Part shown: in pieces, positions 24,201-33,272 of the stretch
Layout of the letters: every line of letters begins with the position of its first letter
Numbering within the stretch: position 1 is the first letter of the stretch
Assembly (NCBI RefSeq): GCF_004379255.2
Contig: NC_056035.1
Span: 13,459,578 to 13,523,577 of the forward strand
Source of the DNA: Salvia splendens
Lineage: Eukaryota; Streptophyta; Magnoliopsida; Lamiales; Lamiaceae
Direction of reading: 5' to 3'
DNA length: 64,000 nt
Position numbers and translations under genes: made by a program
Notes under the pieces: model-generated
What the model was told of the DNA's origin: nothing
The model's input: the letters and a program-made list of their open reading frames with translations, nothing else
Database searches by the model: none

Positions 24201-24779
24201 TGTATTTTTCTTACAGGATCTATTCTTTGGTACAGCAATACAAAATTCACATTGGTCGACAAGGATTTCAAGTAGTTACCTGGTTTTCACAAAAAAAATA
24301 TCACAGGTCGGACAATCAGTCCAAAAAAACCCCAGAATGCTTTCTGACTCGGACCTACACTTTTGACTAAAAATATCTCCAGTCTCTTTGTTACAGAATT
24401 GGATCTCGTGACTTGATCGTTGAATAGCCAAATGCTTGAGATCTAATGAATATCGAATAGAAAGAACTGACCCTTCGCTTATTGGATCAAATGAGGGAGC
24501 AGCATAAGGATTATAAGTAGCAATTTTCCATGAAAATACGTACACATGGCATAATATTTAGCTGAAACCAACAGATATAAACCCTGCATCATGAGTCTGT
24601 TTTTAAGTTATTACCTGGTTAGGGGTCAGCGACAAAATCAGTTTATTTCCGTCATCATAGAACAAACTCCTTGATCCAGGAACATGGCACCTTAGAGGTG
24701 GGTATTGAATATAAACATGAGACAGTGCATTAGATCCACTGGAGTATGAAAGAGCAGAGGAAGATGCGTCTCCAGTCAT
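9243..24779 (-). CDS. RMC1: RMC1-like (Mic1/C18orf8) regulator of MON1-CCZ1, probably decaying
   Basis: Plant homologue of RMC1, a subunit of the MON1-CCZ1 complex that activates Rab7 on late endosomes and the vacuole. Eleven exons can be placed: 24779-24615, 24539-24280, 23825-23672, 12972-12863, 12782-12695, 12109-11774, 11690-11616, 11355-10791, 10462-10354, 10232-10053 and 9398-9243. Recognisable family stretches are LSHVYIQYPPLRCHVPGSR, ESESILGFFWTDCPTCD, SWYIYTHESRLVLLASG (N-terminal beta-propeller) and RKLGLDILRQLSLHHDYVLL (C-terminal Mic1 domain); about 730 codons suit the family. Intron 3 is 10.7 kb because of nested transposons. Faults: exon 2 needs an acceptor ending AC instead of AG at 24541-24540; exon 8 loses frame near 11003-11050; exon 11 changes frame near 9297, giving an unlike C-terminus. 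It is either a pseudogene or a locus with assembly indels. Confidence 0.85.
12220..12475. mobile_element. Stowaway-type MITE (256 bp) in RMC1 intron 5
   Basis: Begins CTCCCTCCGTCCGCC after a TA and ends in the inverted complement GGACGGAGGGAG before a TA. No coding capacity. It lies between the exons at 12109 and 12695. Confidence 0.88.
13290..13515. mobile_element. Degenerate Stowaway-type MITE in RMC1 intron 3
   Basis: The left end CTCCCTCCATCCCGACTAAG follows a TA. The right end has the complementary ATGTGTCATCTT but its terminus is eroded to GGCTGGGAG, so the boundary is approximate. Confidence 0.6.
13621..13842. mobile_element. Stowaway-type MITE (222 bp)
   Basis: Starts CTCCCTCCATCCCAC after TA and ends GGGGACGGAGGGAG before TA. 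Internal arms pair (TGCACTTT / AAAGTGCA). It sits 39 bp left of the mariner element. Confidence 0.88.
14006..14468 (-). repeat. 3' LTR of Copia B
   Basis: 463-bp LTR starting TGTTAGAAG on the minus strand. The polypurine tract lies just outside it at 14469-14481. The pol frame reads on into this LTR and stops at 14213. Confidence 0.95.
14213..15475 (-). pseudogene. Copia B RT (C-terminal part) and RNase H
   Basis: Open frame with the intact RT box LLIYVDDMLITGN, the thumb/connection region and RNase H (DSDWASDLDDRRSTSGFC, SSTEAEYRSLAHAAAELAW, HTRTKHIELD-type motif). The frame continues upstream to about 15600 (LNKAIYGLKQASRAW), but the first part of RT is missing. Next to it the upstream pol frame stops at 15592, just after a segment that normally leads into RT. 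An internal deletion of several hundred bp therefore joined the two parts out of frame. Confidence 0.88.
15592..17631 (-). pseudogene. Copia B zinc knuckle, protease and integrase
   Basis: One long frame of 679 codons: CCHC knuckle CQLCDKPGHTAAKC at the start, protease motif WYPDSGATHHVSGD, GAG-pre-integrase (LWHNRQGHPSLDVV), integrase core (VHSDLWGP, QSDWGGEF, TPQQNGLAERKHRH) and the linker into RT. It ends at a stop created by the RT deletion junction near 15592. It is in frame with the gag segment upstream, separated only by a stop at about 17668. Confidence 0.88.
17668..18486 (-). pseudogene. Copia B gag
   Basis: Gag from the ATG at 18486 (MASSNPSLGTIVQIPQNQ). It contains the UBN2-type capsid region (DIWCALETNFASRSTAKIMQ, YVGKMKNYFDLLGSVG) and ends in a Gly/Arg-rich tail. 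A stop at about 17668 falls between this tail and the zinc knuckle in the same frame, so the polyprotein is cut by one nonsense codon. The frame is open upstream to 18702, but the start at 18486 suits the family and lies 79 bp inside the LTR. Confidence 0.85.
18565..19027 (-). repeat. 5' LTR of Copia B
   Basis: 463-bp LTR, partner of 14006-14468 with three substitutions in the terminal quarter. The tRNA primer site is immediately inside. Confidence 0.95.
19123..19779. mobile_element. Harbinger-like MITE, GGGTGTCCACTATA family, copy 1
   Basis: 657 bp inside the MLE. The ends are GGGTGTCCACTATA and the complement of GAGTGTCCACTATG, flanked by TAA on both sides, a 3-bp duplication typical of PIF/Harbinger. 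The right third is very GC-rich, and a TATTTATAG box lies near 19514. Copy 2 of the family is at 48620-49408. Confidence 0.8.
19783..19888. repeat. Tandem duplication inside MLE 5' region
   Basis: Two adjacent units of about 54 bp sharing ATGATTAAGCATTTAACAAA and TTAATGCAGCTTAAAGG. They lie just right of the Harbinger-like MITE. Confidence 0.75.
20143..21724 (+). pseudogene. Mariner-like (DD39D) transposase, decayed
   Basis: Transposase of the MLE from an ATG at 20143. The acidic N-terminus is followed by helix-turn-helix DNA-binding segments and MEVSKSTAGRWVKG. The catalytic part shows the first Asp in VHIDEKWFY, the second in IQQDNAKPH and the third in NSPDTNVLDLG, with 39 residues between the second and third, the plant MLE spacing. 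A conserved-looking intron runs from GTATGTACAT near 21100 to CAG near 21187. In-frame stops occur at about 20575, 20881, 21038 and 21398, so no full protein is made. All catalytic aspartates survive, so decay may be recent. The C-terminus ends at the TAG at 21722. Confidence 0.9.
21905..22640 (+). repeat. Tandem array of about 121-bp units in MLE 3' region
   Basis: Five to six copies with unit starts near 22020, 22142, 22263, 22384 and 22506 (spacing 121-122 bp) plus a diverged copy before and a fading one after. Each unit carries GCATCTCTCAGAAAAATTTC, ATCACAGAGGACAAATCACA and GGGGTGGCTCTAAGC. Units are nearly identical, so the array expanded recently. No protein is conserved across units. 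Confidence 0.92.
22821..23048 (-). CDS. Hypothetical ORF in MLE 3' end
   Basis: Unrecognised frame on the strand opposite to the transposase, from an ATG at 23048 (MGDEWVATPEAQPETLIVPE). It is rich in Pro and Glu, preceded by a C/T-rich stretch resembling a plant 5' leader, and clearly more GC-rich than its surroundings. It ends or splices near 22821. It could be a captured gene fragment or chance. Confidence 0.3.
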   Translation of the reverse strand: MGDEWVATPEAQPETLIVPETPPEVLDRWESERAVDWYHRSGNQRPFAVVDGSETPPPSEVVRESEFPPPAEVFA

Positions 24780-25840
24780 GTTATGTAAGTTCACTCCCTT
24801 AATTATGCAGCTTAGACTTGAGGTTGTAACCCTAGTAGATAAATCGGAGCAAATACATCTGATGTGATGGAGAGAGCGCTCGTTCAACTCTATGGTTCCG
24901 TCCAGACCTCTGTCACCCATGATGCAGCATAGCTTGATCTCTATCAGCTACCCACCAATAGTGATCTCAAGAGATAATGGAGATCTCTAGCTTGATCTTG
25001 ATCTCTATCAGCTACCCACCAACCAATATGTACTGAAGGTGCATACTCCAGTTACCGATGTTTTTCTTATCCGAAACTTGTGCATACTCCAGTTACCGAG
25101 GTTTTTCTCAATCCCGAAAGATGGACATGATCACCAAGATTTCTAAGGGTGCCAACAGTTTAGGGTTACGTTCTTTTCTTGGCTCAAGGTGCAACATTCG
25201 TTCCTTCATATTCTTGGCCATCTTTGGTTCAACTCTCTTACTCATGTCCATAAACTTGAGTATGTGCCTCCATCAATCAATGCAAAACATTCAAGTTTCA
25301 GACCTTGTCTTGAGGACAAGGCTGTTTTGGTGCAATTGATACACTCAGAGTGAAGATTAAATGGTTTTCAAGGTCGAAGCCGAAAGCAGTTATCAGATAA
25401 TGGGAAGAATGGGCAACTGTTATTTGGCCAAGACTTTTCAATAAGGAAAGAGGGACTTCTTTTGAATGAATTATACTTTATTTTAATCATAATTTTCACT
25501 TTATTTTCATGTTGGATAATTGTCCATTTGCTTCTTCTCTCTAACAGAATCTAATCGTGCCATACTAGTAATAAGAAGAAGGATGACCGTGTTTTGCATC
25601 ACAGACAGCAAAACACCCAAAATGACAAGACAGCATTTGGCACCTTTAAATGCTTAGAAAAATCCTAGCCTTGATGTCATACCACGAGGAACTCCAACAA
25701 ATAAAAAACAAACAAGCAATCAAATCCTATTTGCATCAGAAAAGCCAAAACATTCTCAGGCCATCACCCAAATGCATTTTTCCCTCTTATTTTCCCAATC
25801 AAACATTGAAATACGTTCGAATTGCATATATAATAGAAAG
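24780..25840. other. RMC1 upstream region with local duplications
   Basis: The 5' side of the RMC1-like gene. An alternative in-frame ATG at 24920 extends the protein, but family members start near 24779. Direct duplications lie here: CTATCAGCTACCCACCA twice (about 24945 and 25006) and GCATACTCCAGTTACCGA twice (about 25042 and 25082). Near 25290-25340 a short + strand stretch resembles the tail of a Gypsy polyprotein (LEDKAVL-like), very weakly. No gene is called. Confidence 0.4.
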
Positions 25841-26027
25841 TGAGTTGAAAAAGTTAGTGGGTTGTGTGTCCTACTTTTATATATTAGTTTTATAATAAAA
25901 TGTGAGTAATAATGAGTTAGTGGAATATGAGGTCCACTACAAAAAATGGTAAAATTGAAATTGGACAAACTTTGGGGGACGGACGGAAATAGAAAAATGG
26001 GACAAACTTTCAGGGACAGAGGTAGTA
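25841..26027. mobile_element. Eroded Stowaway-type MITE
   Basis: The right end GGGACAGAGGTAG before TA resembles a decayed GGACGGAGGGAG terminus, and internal text GGACAAACTTT occurs twice. The left end was not found, so the left boundary is approximate. Confidence 0.45.
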
Positions 26028-27818
26028 ATTTTTATTTCAGTTTTCGTATATGTTAATAATCAGATTTTATCAATAAATGCATCAAACAATCTCAATATAA
26101 TGCATGTACAATATCAATAAAAATGTGTCTTTTCCCCCTCTTAGTGCTAATATTTCTAAGCTAAGATAGCAATGTATGCCACTCCCTCATTATCAATATT
26201 GTTGGATCCAGCATAACAGCAATCAAGAATTTAGAGCACGCCCTTTGCATTCCCTATATGCCACTGTCCTAGTACGATACAATATCACATTTATTTAGCT
26301 CAGAGGCTATACACGTTTTATATTGGATAAAGAGCTGCATTAGTACCATATATTCAATCACCAATATCTTTTGCTTTAATAACAAATTAACTGCATCGTG
26401 GCCGTATCTCATATGTAATGGCACAAGCAAGTACTAGACATTTGATACTATCCAAGATAGTACTAATATGAAGGAGCAAACAGTCCTTTCTTGAGTTGTT
26501 GTGAGCATTTATGAGCATAAGTTGGATAGATCTCTGCTATAAGAATTGACTTGAGTATACAAATATACAATATATCAGGGTAAGATACCCACCATGTTTT
26601 ACTTAGGCAGTTACAACTTACAGGCTCAATTAGTTAATTCACAACTGTGAAACCTTAAAAATGAGAACTGTTGTAACCAGAAATTCAGGGGTCATCAACC
26701 TTCTGTACTCCCAATATAAACTCAATGCATACAAACCCTAACATACACTGTAAAAATCTTAAAGTAAAGCATTGCCATTTGCCAACAAGTATCAAGCATA
26801 CTGGACTATATATTTAAAAATGTCCACACTAAATGCTGCCTAAATCTTATTGAAAATCACCCTTAATCTTTCCAGAGTAGATGTTTCTATGTTCCATTGA
26901 TGGTACACCAGCATATACCCACCCCATGAGTAAAAAGCAAACTGTAACGATTCAAGAGGCAGTGCATATAACTTTTACCAAAAGGAGAAGGGAGATAATG
27001 TCTTTAAAATTTTACATATTAGTACCAGTTTCAGGCAAGTATATTATAAAACTGAAGCAAATGGTGTATAAATAGATTCAAACTGCAGCACCTGCGACTA
27101 ATCATCTATGCTCTTAATTCTGAACTCGGGAAACATGATCATCCTCAGTGCATCTAGTAAGAAATGAACAATAGGATGACACTGTGAGCTGTGAGAACCT
27201 TGGAAGTGCGTAACCTGTAAATAACTTTGTAATGAATTCGATAGTGAGCCTAATTCTTTCGGGATCAACTGCAACACTTTACAGGTTTCAGATGTCATAA
27301 AAAACCTCAACTGCTCTGGATAAGCCCAAACAGGTTGGCTGCTTGGTGACTATGTGAATTATGAAGGCAGTAAAGATAGCTATCTGCATCCAGATATTGT
27401 TGGCTCTCCAATTAAATCATAGGTTTCATCAATACCAGGTAATCAATATAGCTTTTCAATAAGGGAAAAGGATACTTTGGTGGTATTGAAAACCTATTAG
27501 ATGGACTGAGAAATGAATGCATATGTATATCTAACGGTTGTGTGATTGACATCGTCTTACCCCAGCAGAGAACTCAGAATGCAGATAATGTTGTAACTGT
27601 AAAAGGAAAATGATGAAAATTCGAAAAGTGATGCAAAATTCAAATAGAGAGGCAAATTTTTCGCTAAGAAGAACTTCATCCATCGAGCAGTAGAATCATT
27701 CATGAATAATTTTGATCTCCACAAATCTCAATCAGACTCCAAGTACGCCCTAGTGCTACAGAGCTAGGAGCTATGGCAAACCCTGCAGCTACTAAAACTC
27801 CTTCGTAAACAAACACTA
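26028..27818 (-). other. Non-coding region with possible minus-strand exons
   Basis: No recognised gene. On the minus strand two exon-like blocks have good splice signals: 27591-27556 (acceptor TTTTACAG, donor GTAAGAC, reading LQHYLHSEFSAG) and about 27330-27222 (reading PEQLRFFMTSETCKVLQLIP, ending with donor GTTACG). They could belong to the gene whose promoter is at 31777-31848. I do not recognise the protein. Confidence 0.35.
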
Positions 27819-28091
27819 TGATATCGGAGAATAATGGCTAGAAATCGCCGCATAAAGGAGGTCCGTTCACGGAAGGAATTTCGTCGAGCAACTGATGAAC
27901 AAAGACGGAAAAGTAAAAGACGATAAAAAGATAAATTGTATTTCTTCAATGATTAATTCAAAAGATAACAAAGACTCCTATTTATAATACTCCCTAATAA
28001 CCTAACTTAGTGATCAAGAAATAGGAACGCTAAATCAATAATATATGAAATAATAGAGATATGAGAATATTCCGTAAATATACTCGTATCA
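27819..28091 (-). repeat. LTR1 (3') of Gypsy-like element
   Basis: 273 bp, matching LTR2 apart from two short deletions (near the left end and near 27915) and scattered substitutions, so it is older than the Copia LTRs. Confidence 0.85.
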
Positions 28092-28108
28092 ACTTCCCCG
28101 GTTAAAAT

Positions 28109-29032
28109 TCACCTTGCCCTCAAGGTGGAACCACAACATACCAAATAGCGTATCCCTCCTGGGTCAAATACACAAATCTGCCTCTGCTCCATCTTTTTCA
28201 ATATTTCCATCGTATGAAAGAATGTACTCTCCTTCATAACCAATTCTCCAGTTCTTACTTGAAACTCAACCAACTTTTTTACAGACAAAACACTCTCATC
28301 AACAAATATTTCAACAAAACTTGTTTCCGTTGAACTAGCAAGCTCCATAGAGATGCTATTAATTTGATTCATAGCCTTTGAAAATTGGTTCTTCCTATCA
28401 TTTCTGTTTTCTCTCTCATCTTTCAGTTGGGGCATAATTGTCTCAAGCTCTTGCTTCAGGCTCCCAGAACTTCTGTTCACTTTCACCGTCTTCATGTTAG
28501 ATGGTCACTGATTCATTCTTGCAACATCACCATCATTTGAATTTGTTTCATAATTAAAACTTAAATCATCAAAATTGTGAAATTTCTCCTTAGCTATTCT
28601 CTTGCCGAGAGAAGAATTCACACCCTCTGATGTCTCCATTTTTATTGAACACGGGAGAACAACAAGTACAACTTGAGGGACCGATGATGGACTGGTATCG
28701 GAGTCGCCCGACCGAGAGATCAAAGCTGGTGGGAGTGGGTCATCGTCTAACAATTCGCCCTCATCTCCCCTGATACCGGGGCTGCACGGATGAGCTGGCT
28801 AGGGAAGATTCAAGGACGTGACAGCAGGTGCAGCGGGTAGCGGGGCGGCTGTGCGGCAATGGCTCGTCGCAGCGTGTGGATCGCCCAAGCAGCGTTCGTT
28901 TGCATCCATCCAAGACTCCAATTTTCTGACAATTGCAGTCAGGTGCTCGAACGGTGAAACCAAGGCTACCTCCTGTAGGTTCGGTTCCAAAGTCGGCATC
29001 ACCAAATCACATGGAATGCCGAGGGGATCCAT
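28109..29032 (-). pseudogene. Remnant gag-like frames of Gypsy-like element
   Basis: Three short consecutive minus-strand frames (29032-28799, 28753-28505, 28495-28109) beginning MDPLGIPCDLVMPTLEPNLQ. No protease, RT or integrase motif is present. They look like gag and tail segments joined after loss of the middle. Function is not recognisable. Confidence 0.5.
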
Positions 29033-30003
29033 ATGGCCGACACTGTTGTAAGGCGGTTGGTATGGAGGCGATGATGGTTGGAGAGACTGGTAAGGCGACT
29101 GTGCAGCGGTGTATATAGCATAGGCCCGTCTGGTGGGTCAGGTTCGGGTCGTGGGTAGGACACCGAAGAGGGCCTTGGCACACTAAAGGGAGGCGCTGGA
29201 ATCGGGCGCCCCACGTCTGGATAGGAGTATCCAAATTGCACGTTCTAGCTCTGGGGTACCAACACGATGTGGGACTCGGCATGGGTAGTGGCGAGAGGAA
29301 CGGTCTGTCGAATTGTGAGACCTGTCAGATCTGTTGATAGACAGGTTGCCATGACTGAGTTCCAGCATTGAAGTAACTCGGCTGTGCATAGTGGCCTGGT
29401 ACGTTCGTGTTGAAGCACAACGGTGTATAGGCGGCCTGACCAATTTCCTCCAGCACTAGCATCTCTGGATCGTCGATTCAAAGAGGTTAGCTATGCTGGA
29501 GACCGAAGAACTGATAATGGAAAAAAAATATGTGGCTGTGTCTTCCTCGCACTTAGAGATCGCCGTCACCGATGAAGAATTTCCTCCGTCGATCAGCTTG
29601 GGGTTGAATTGGGAGATGAGCACGAAATGAAAGCACCAGATGATACGAGTAAACTCGTATCGGAGAATAATGGCGAGAAATCACCGGATAAATGAGGTCC
29701 GTTCGCGGAAGGAAATCCGTTGAGCAACCGATGAACAAAGACGAAAAAGTAAATTGCAGAAAAGTAATAGACGATAAAGAGATAAATTATATTTCTTCAA
29801 TGATTAATTCAAAAGATAACAAAGACTCATATTTATAATACTCCATAATAACCTAACTTAGTGATCAAGAAATAAGAAAGATACCCTAAATCAATAATAT
29901 ATGAAATACTAGAGATATGGGCAGTGGCGAAGCCACCTGATGGCCAGGGGAGCCCATGGTCCCCCACCAATTTTACCTCTTTCTATAGATTTATACATAT
30001 TTA

Positions 30004-31264
30004 GAGCATCCGCAATGCCGCCCTTCCCGGCGGACGTCAGAGAGGCTTCGGGGAAGGGCGCGCGGGACGTCCAGCATTGGGGCGGAGAGGGGCGGACACG
30101 CCCGTGGCTTGCGAACACGGGAGGGGCGCGGTCGTCGCGGGACGTCCGTGCCAACGTCCGCCATTGCAGCGACGCGCGGACATCCGACGCGGACTTCCCA
30201 TTTTTTAATTTTAATTTTTTTTTTATAAATCTATATATACGGCTCGTTGCACTTGCGACGGGGACGACGAGGAGTGAGACGGGGGTCTCATTTGTCGAAG
30301 CTAGGGGGTTGTATTTTTCTTGTTTCAAAATTATGTATTTTTTTAGATGATTATGTATGTTTTTTTTGTTTTTAATGAAGTTGTTGCATTTTCCTCGTAT
30401 TCGTGTCGAAATTTTAATTCCGTAAATTGCATATTTGTGAATTTGTGAATTTGTGAATTTTTTTTATTGCGGGAAGTCCGCGCTGGAAGTCCTTGGGGAT
30501 GTCTGCCATTGTGCAGTGAGATGTCCTTATGACGTGGCAGTGCAGTGGGAGGGTCCTTAGAGCATCTCCAATAGTTCGTGGACAAGCAATAGCCCAGCCA
30601 TAGCTCAGCCACAAACTCCTCTGCCACATCATCAGCACTAAAAAACTCCTGCCACATCATCAGGACAAGCAACTGGACAAGCAATAGCCCAGCCATAGCC
30701 TAGCCACATCATCAGCACTAAAAACAAATAATTAACAATCACACAAAATACATAATTAAATTTACGACACATATACGGGAAAATGCAATAATTTTATTTA
30801 AATTAAAATAAGTAAATTATAAAAAAATTATATAATTAAAAAAAAACCCCTTCTTCCACACACGAATTACGGAATTACAAAATTAAAAATTACAATCACG
30901 CAAATACGGAATTAAATTTATGACACAGATACGGGAAAATGCAATAATTTTAGTTAAGTTTAAAAAAGTAAATTATAAAAATAAATAAATAAATAAATCG
31001 GCTAGCCGATTCCGGGCCTACAATGGCGGCTAGCAGATCGGCTAGCGGATCGGCTAGAGCCCGCGAATCGGCTAGAGCTCGCCGATCGGCTAGCCGTTTT
31101 GCCGCTCGCCGCCTACAATAGTTCGGCTAGCGACCGGCCAGCGCCGGTATCGGCTAGCCGGTCCGCTAGCCTATTATTGGAGATGCTCTTATGACGTGGT
31201 AGGAGGGATTTTTGGGAAGTCCGTCAGAAAGGGCGGAGGGACATCCGCAGCATTGCGGATGCCC
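30004..31264. mobile_element. Harbinger-like MITE, GAGCATCC family (outer)
   Basis: The ends GAGCATCCGCAATG and the complement GGGCATCCGCAATG enclose a GC-rich arm and a TATATATACGGCTC box near 30233. The flanks TTA and TAA differ by one base. It is interrupted by 30560-31188. Confidence 0.75.
30560..31188. mobile_element. Harbinger-like MITE, GAGCATCTCC type (inner)
   Basis: 629 bp with perfect 14-bp ends GAGCATCTCCAATA and flanking TTA on both sides (30557-30559 and 31189-31191). The right part repeats CGGCTAGC-type motifs. Confidence 0.85.
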
Positions 31265-31776
31265 TAAGTTATCAAATGTATTAATGTATTGGCGTAGATA
31301 GTGTTCCCTTCTGCCTCACACTCTCCATGTCGAGAGTTCGATTCCCACTGTGATTCTAAAAATCCTATAACTGTTAACGTAATTTGGGCCGCCAATATGT
31401 AAATCATGCCTTCACCTATGGGAATAGTACGTAGATATACTCGTATCACACTAACATCTCTATAATAATGAGAATTCATTCGACTTGAAATCTGAAGCAT
31501 TTCACACCACCGAACAGTCTAACGAATACAAATTCATTTCACTAAACCCGAATTAAACTAATCCAATAACAGGCAGAAACAAAAGGTTTAAAACTACACA
31601 TCAAAATGTCCGGCTTGTGCACACCATATCAGTGGCACTGAATTTTCCCGTATCCCAAAAAATAACAGTAGGCATCGAACAAATACCAAGGGAATTAGCG
31701 CGCGGCTTGCTTTTGTTTTTGATCTGCAACTTTCATTTCTCTTGATTAATTATTTTGAAGTCGTTTGACTGCAGGC

Positions 31777-31848
31777 TTTTCGCGCGAAAAACATGAACAA
31801 CAATTTGGGCTCACAAAATTATCATTAATGGCCCAAACGTCCAGCCCA
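31777..31848. promoter_or_regulatory. E2F palindrome plus three site II (TGGGCY) motifs
   Basis: TTTTCGCGCGAAAA at 31777-31790 is a perfect 14-bp palindrome containing the E2F/DP site. TGGGCY motifs follow at 31806-31811 (+), 31830-31835 (-) and 31843-31848 (-). This pairing marks promoters of plant S-phase and growth genes. RPL21 starts 1.4 kb to the right with its own motifs, so the target may be a minus-strand gene to the left, now interrupted by the Gypsy-like insertion. Confidence 0.6.
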
Positions 31849-33100
31849 TCAGCTCCATTCATCAAAGATTTGCACATCAGCTCTAAAATTTTCTAATAGT
31901 ATGACTAAAGATATATACGAATATTATATACACAGGGATTAATATCTAGGTTTCAAGTACCCCAATTCAACCTTGTGCTATCTAGTTATCTAGACCATAA
32001 AAGTTGGAGATTTGTTTTAACTAATAAATAAAAATAATCAGTAACAATAAAGAAAGTAAATTAAAATTCTGGTTTTTAAATAATTAATAAATTCAATTTT
32101 AAGGTATTAATTTCATTGACTCTTCAGTAATTTGATCACTAATCTAACATCTGATTATTACTCAAGTTATATTAGAATGATCACAAATAACCTTGAAGCT
32201 TCCTTCGAAGCGTTCAGATCGTGGATTACAAATTAGGACTTCTGCACCATATTAGCATATCATATGTATGTTGCCTAATAGTTCATAATTTTCCTTATAT
32301 ACCTGATTTTAAATCTCTCACTTCCATTGCCTTATAATATTGATTGGCAACAAAGCGTAACCTAATTAGTAAGACGTTTCTCCTCCTAACAAAGAAAAAA
32401 AAAAAGAAAAGAAAGCCCTACGATATTTGGTTATTTAATCAATCATTACGTTTCACCACAAAAACAACACAAAAACCCATTCAATTATTAACTAAATAAC
32501 TAAAACCACTAAAAACAATGCTAATTATTAAAGTAAAATTGGGTGTGATATTGAATAGTAGACATAATAATCAAAAGGACATCATAGTCAAACACCTTTA
32601 ACCTTGGAATTCGAAAATGTTTAGATACTTCTAGACAAATACAAATAAACTAGAACGATATAAATCATATTCAACACAAAGTAAACTAGAGAAATCTTTT
32701 ACAAAAAATTATGTCTATTTTAGTCTTCCTTTAATTATTATCTTGATTGTTTAATCAATTCACAGATTAATAATTTTTCTGGGATATAAACAACATTATA
32801 AGAAAATAGAATTTTAATCACCTGTACCCGTAATGATTAATTTATTGAATTAAATGATAATTTCACGTTCATTTTTCACTATCTAGGCGACAAATTTTGC
32901 TTGTATTTACAAAATTCAGTCAATCTTTATTCAATGTTGGTATTATTTAAAGTTCATTGATGGAGCCATTATTTTTATATTAAATTGTTGTTAATGTTTT
33001 GCAAAAGAGAAATGGATTAAAATGCAAGCACCAGTATTTGATTTTGATCTCTTTCGGTGTTATTTTTCAGCATATTATTTTCTCAAGTAATTGATCTCTT
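31849..33100. other. AT-rich intergenic, nothing recognised
   Basis: No open frame or terminal repeat of note between the E2F-type promoter and the RPL21 promoter. Confidence 0.5.
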
Positions 33101-33117
33101 TCGGTGTTATTTCAGAA

Positions 33118-33183
33118 GGCCCATATACTAAACATGATGAATGGCCATAAAATAAAAGCCCATTCCATAAACTCTATGGCCCA
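33118..33183 (+). promoter_or_regulatory. Site II cluster of RPL21 promoter
   Basis: Three TGGGCY motifs on the minus strand (GGCCCA at 33118-33123, AGCCCA at 33157-33162, GGCCCA at 33178-33183), 90-155 bp before the ATG. Plant ribosomal-protein promoters commonly carry such TCP-bound elements. Confidence 0.7.
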
Positions 33184-33272
33184 TCAGAATAGCGTAAACT
33201 CATGTATAAGCCGTTTCCCTCTCCTAAAAGCCCTCATTTCCCCCACAAATCCGCTACTGAAAACATCGCAAA

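Larger units (their letters stand above)
29922..31416. mobile_element. Insertion in LTR2 with TATGGG duplication
   Basis: TATGGG occurs on both sides (29916-29921 and 31417-31422). The outer parts start CAGTGGCGAAGCCACC and contain, near 31289-31341, text resembling RNA polymerase III A and B boxes (GGCGTAGATAGTG, GAGTTCGATTCCC in reduced form). It is a possible SINE or small hAT-like element; its class is uncertain. It carries the MITE 30004-31264. Confidence 0.55.
27819..31448 (-). mobile_element. Gypsy-like LTR element, internally deleted
   Basis: LTR1 is 27819-28091 and LTR2 is 29641-31448 (the latter enlarged by nested insertions). CACTA flanks the element on both sides (27814-27818 and 31449-31453), a perfect target duplication. 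LTRs end in TGATACGAG / CTCGTATCA. On the minus strand the text before LTR1 reads HLEGKVNFNRGS then a purine tract, the usual tail of plant Gypsy polyproteins, and text after LTR2 begins with a TGGTGCTTTCAT-type primer site. The interior is only 1.55 kb, so pol is lost and the element is non-autonomous. Confidence 0.85.
29641..31448 (-). repeat. LTR2 (5') of Gypsy-like element, split by insertions
   Basis: Begins TGATACGAGT at 29641 and ends CTCGTATCA at 31448. Without the insertion at 29922-31416 it would be about 307 bp, comparable to LTR1. Confidence 0.85.

Noticed and set aside
24779..24920. Upstream ATG at 24920 as the RMC1 start
   Set aside because: It would add 47 residues not expected in the family; the ATG at 24779 fits better.
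31289..31341. A true tRNA gene or full SINE
   Set aside because: Only box-like fragments are present and no cloverleaf could be folded by eye, so it is mentioned only as a possibility within the larger insertion.
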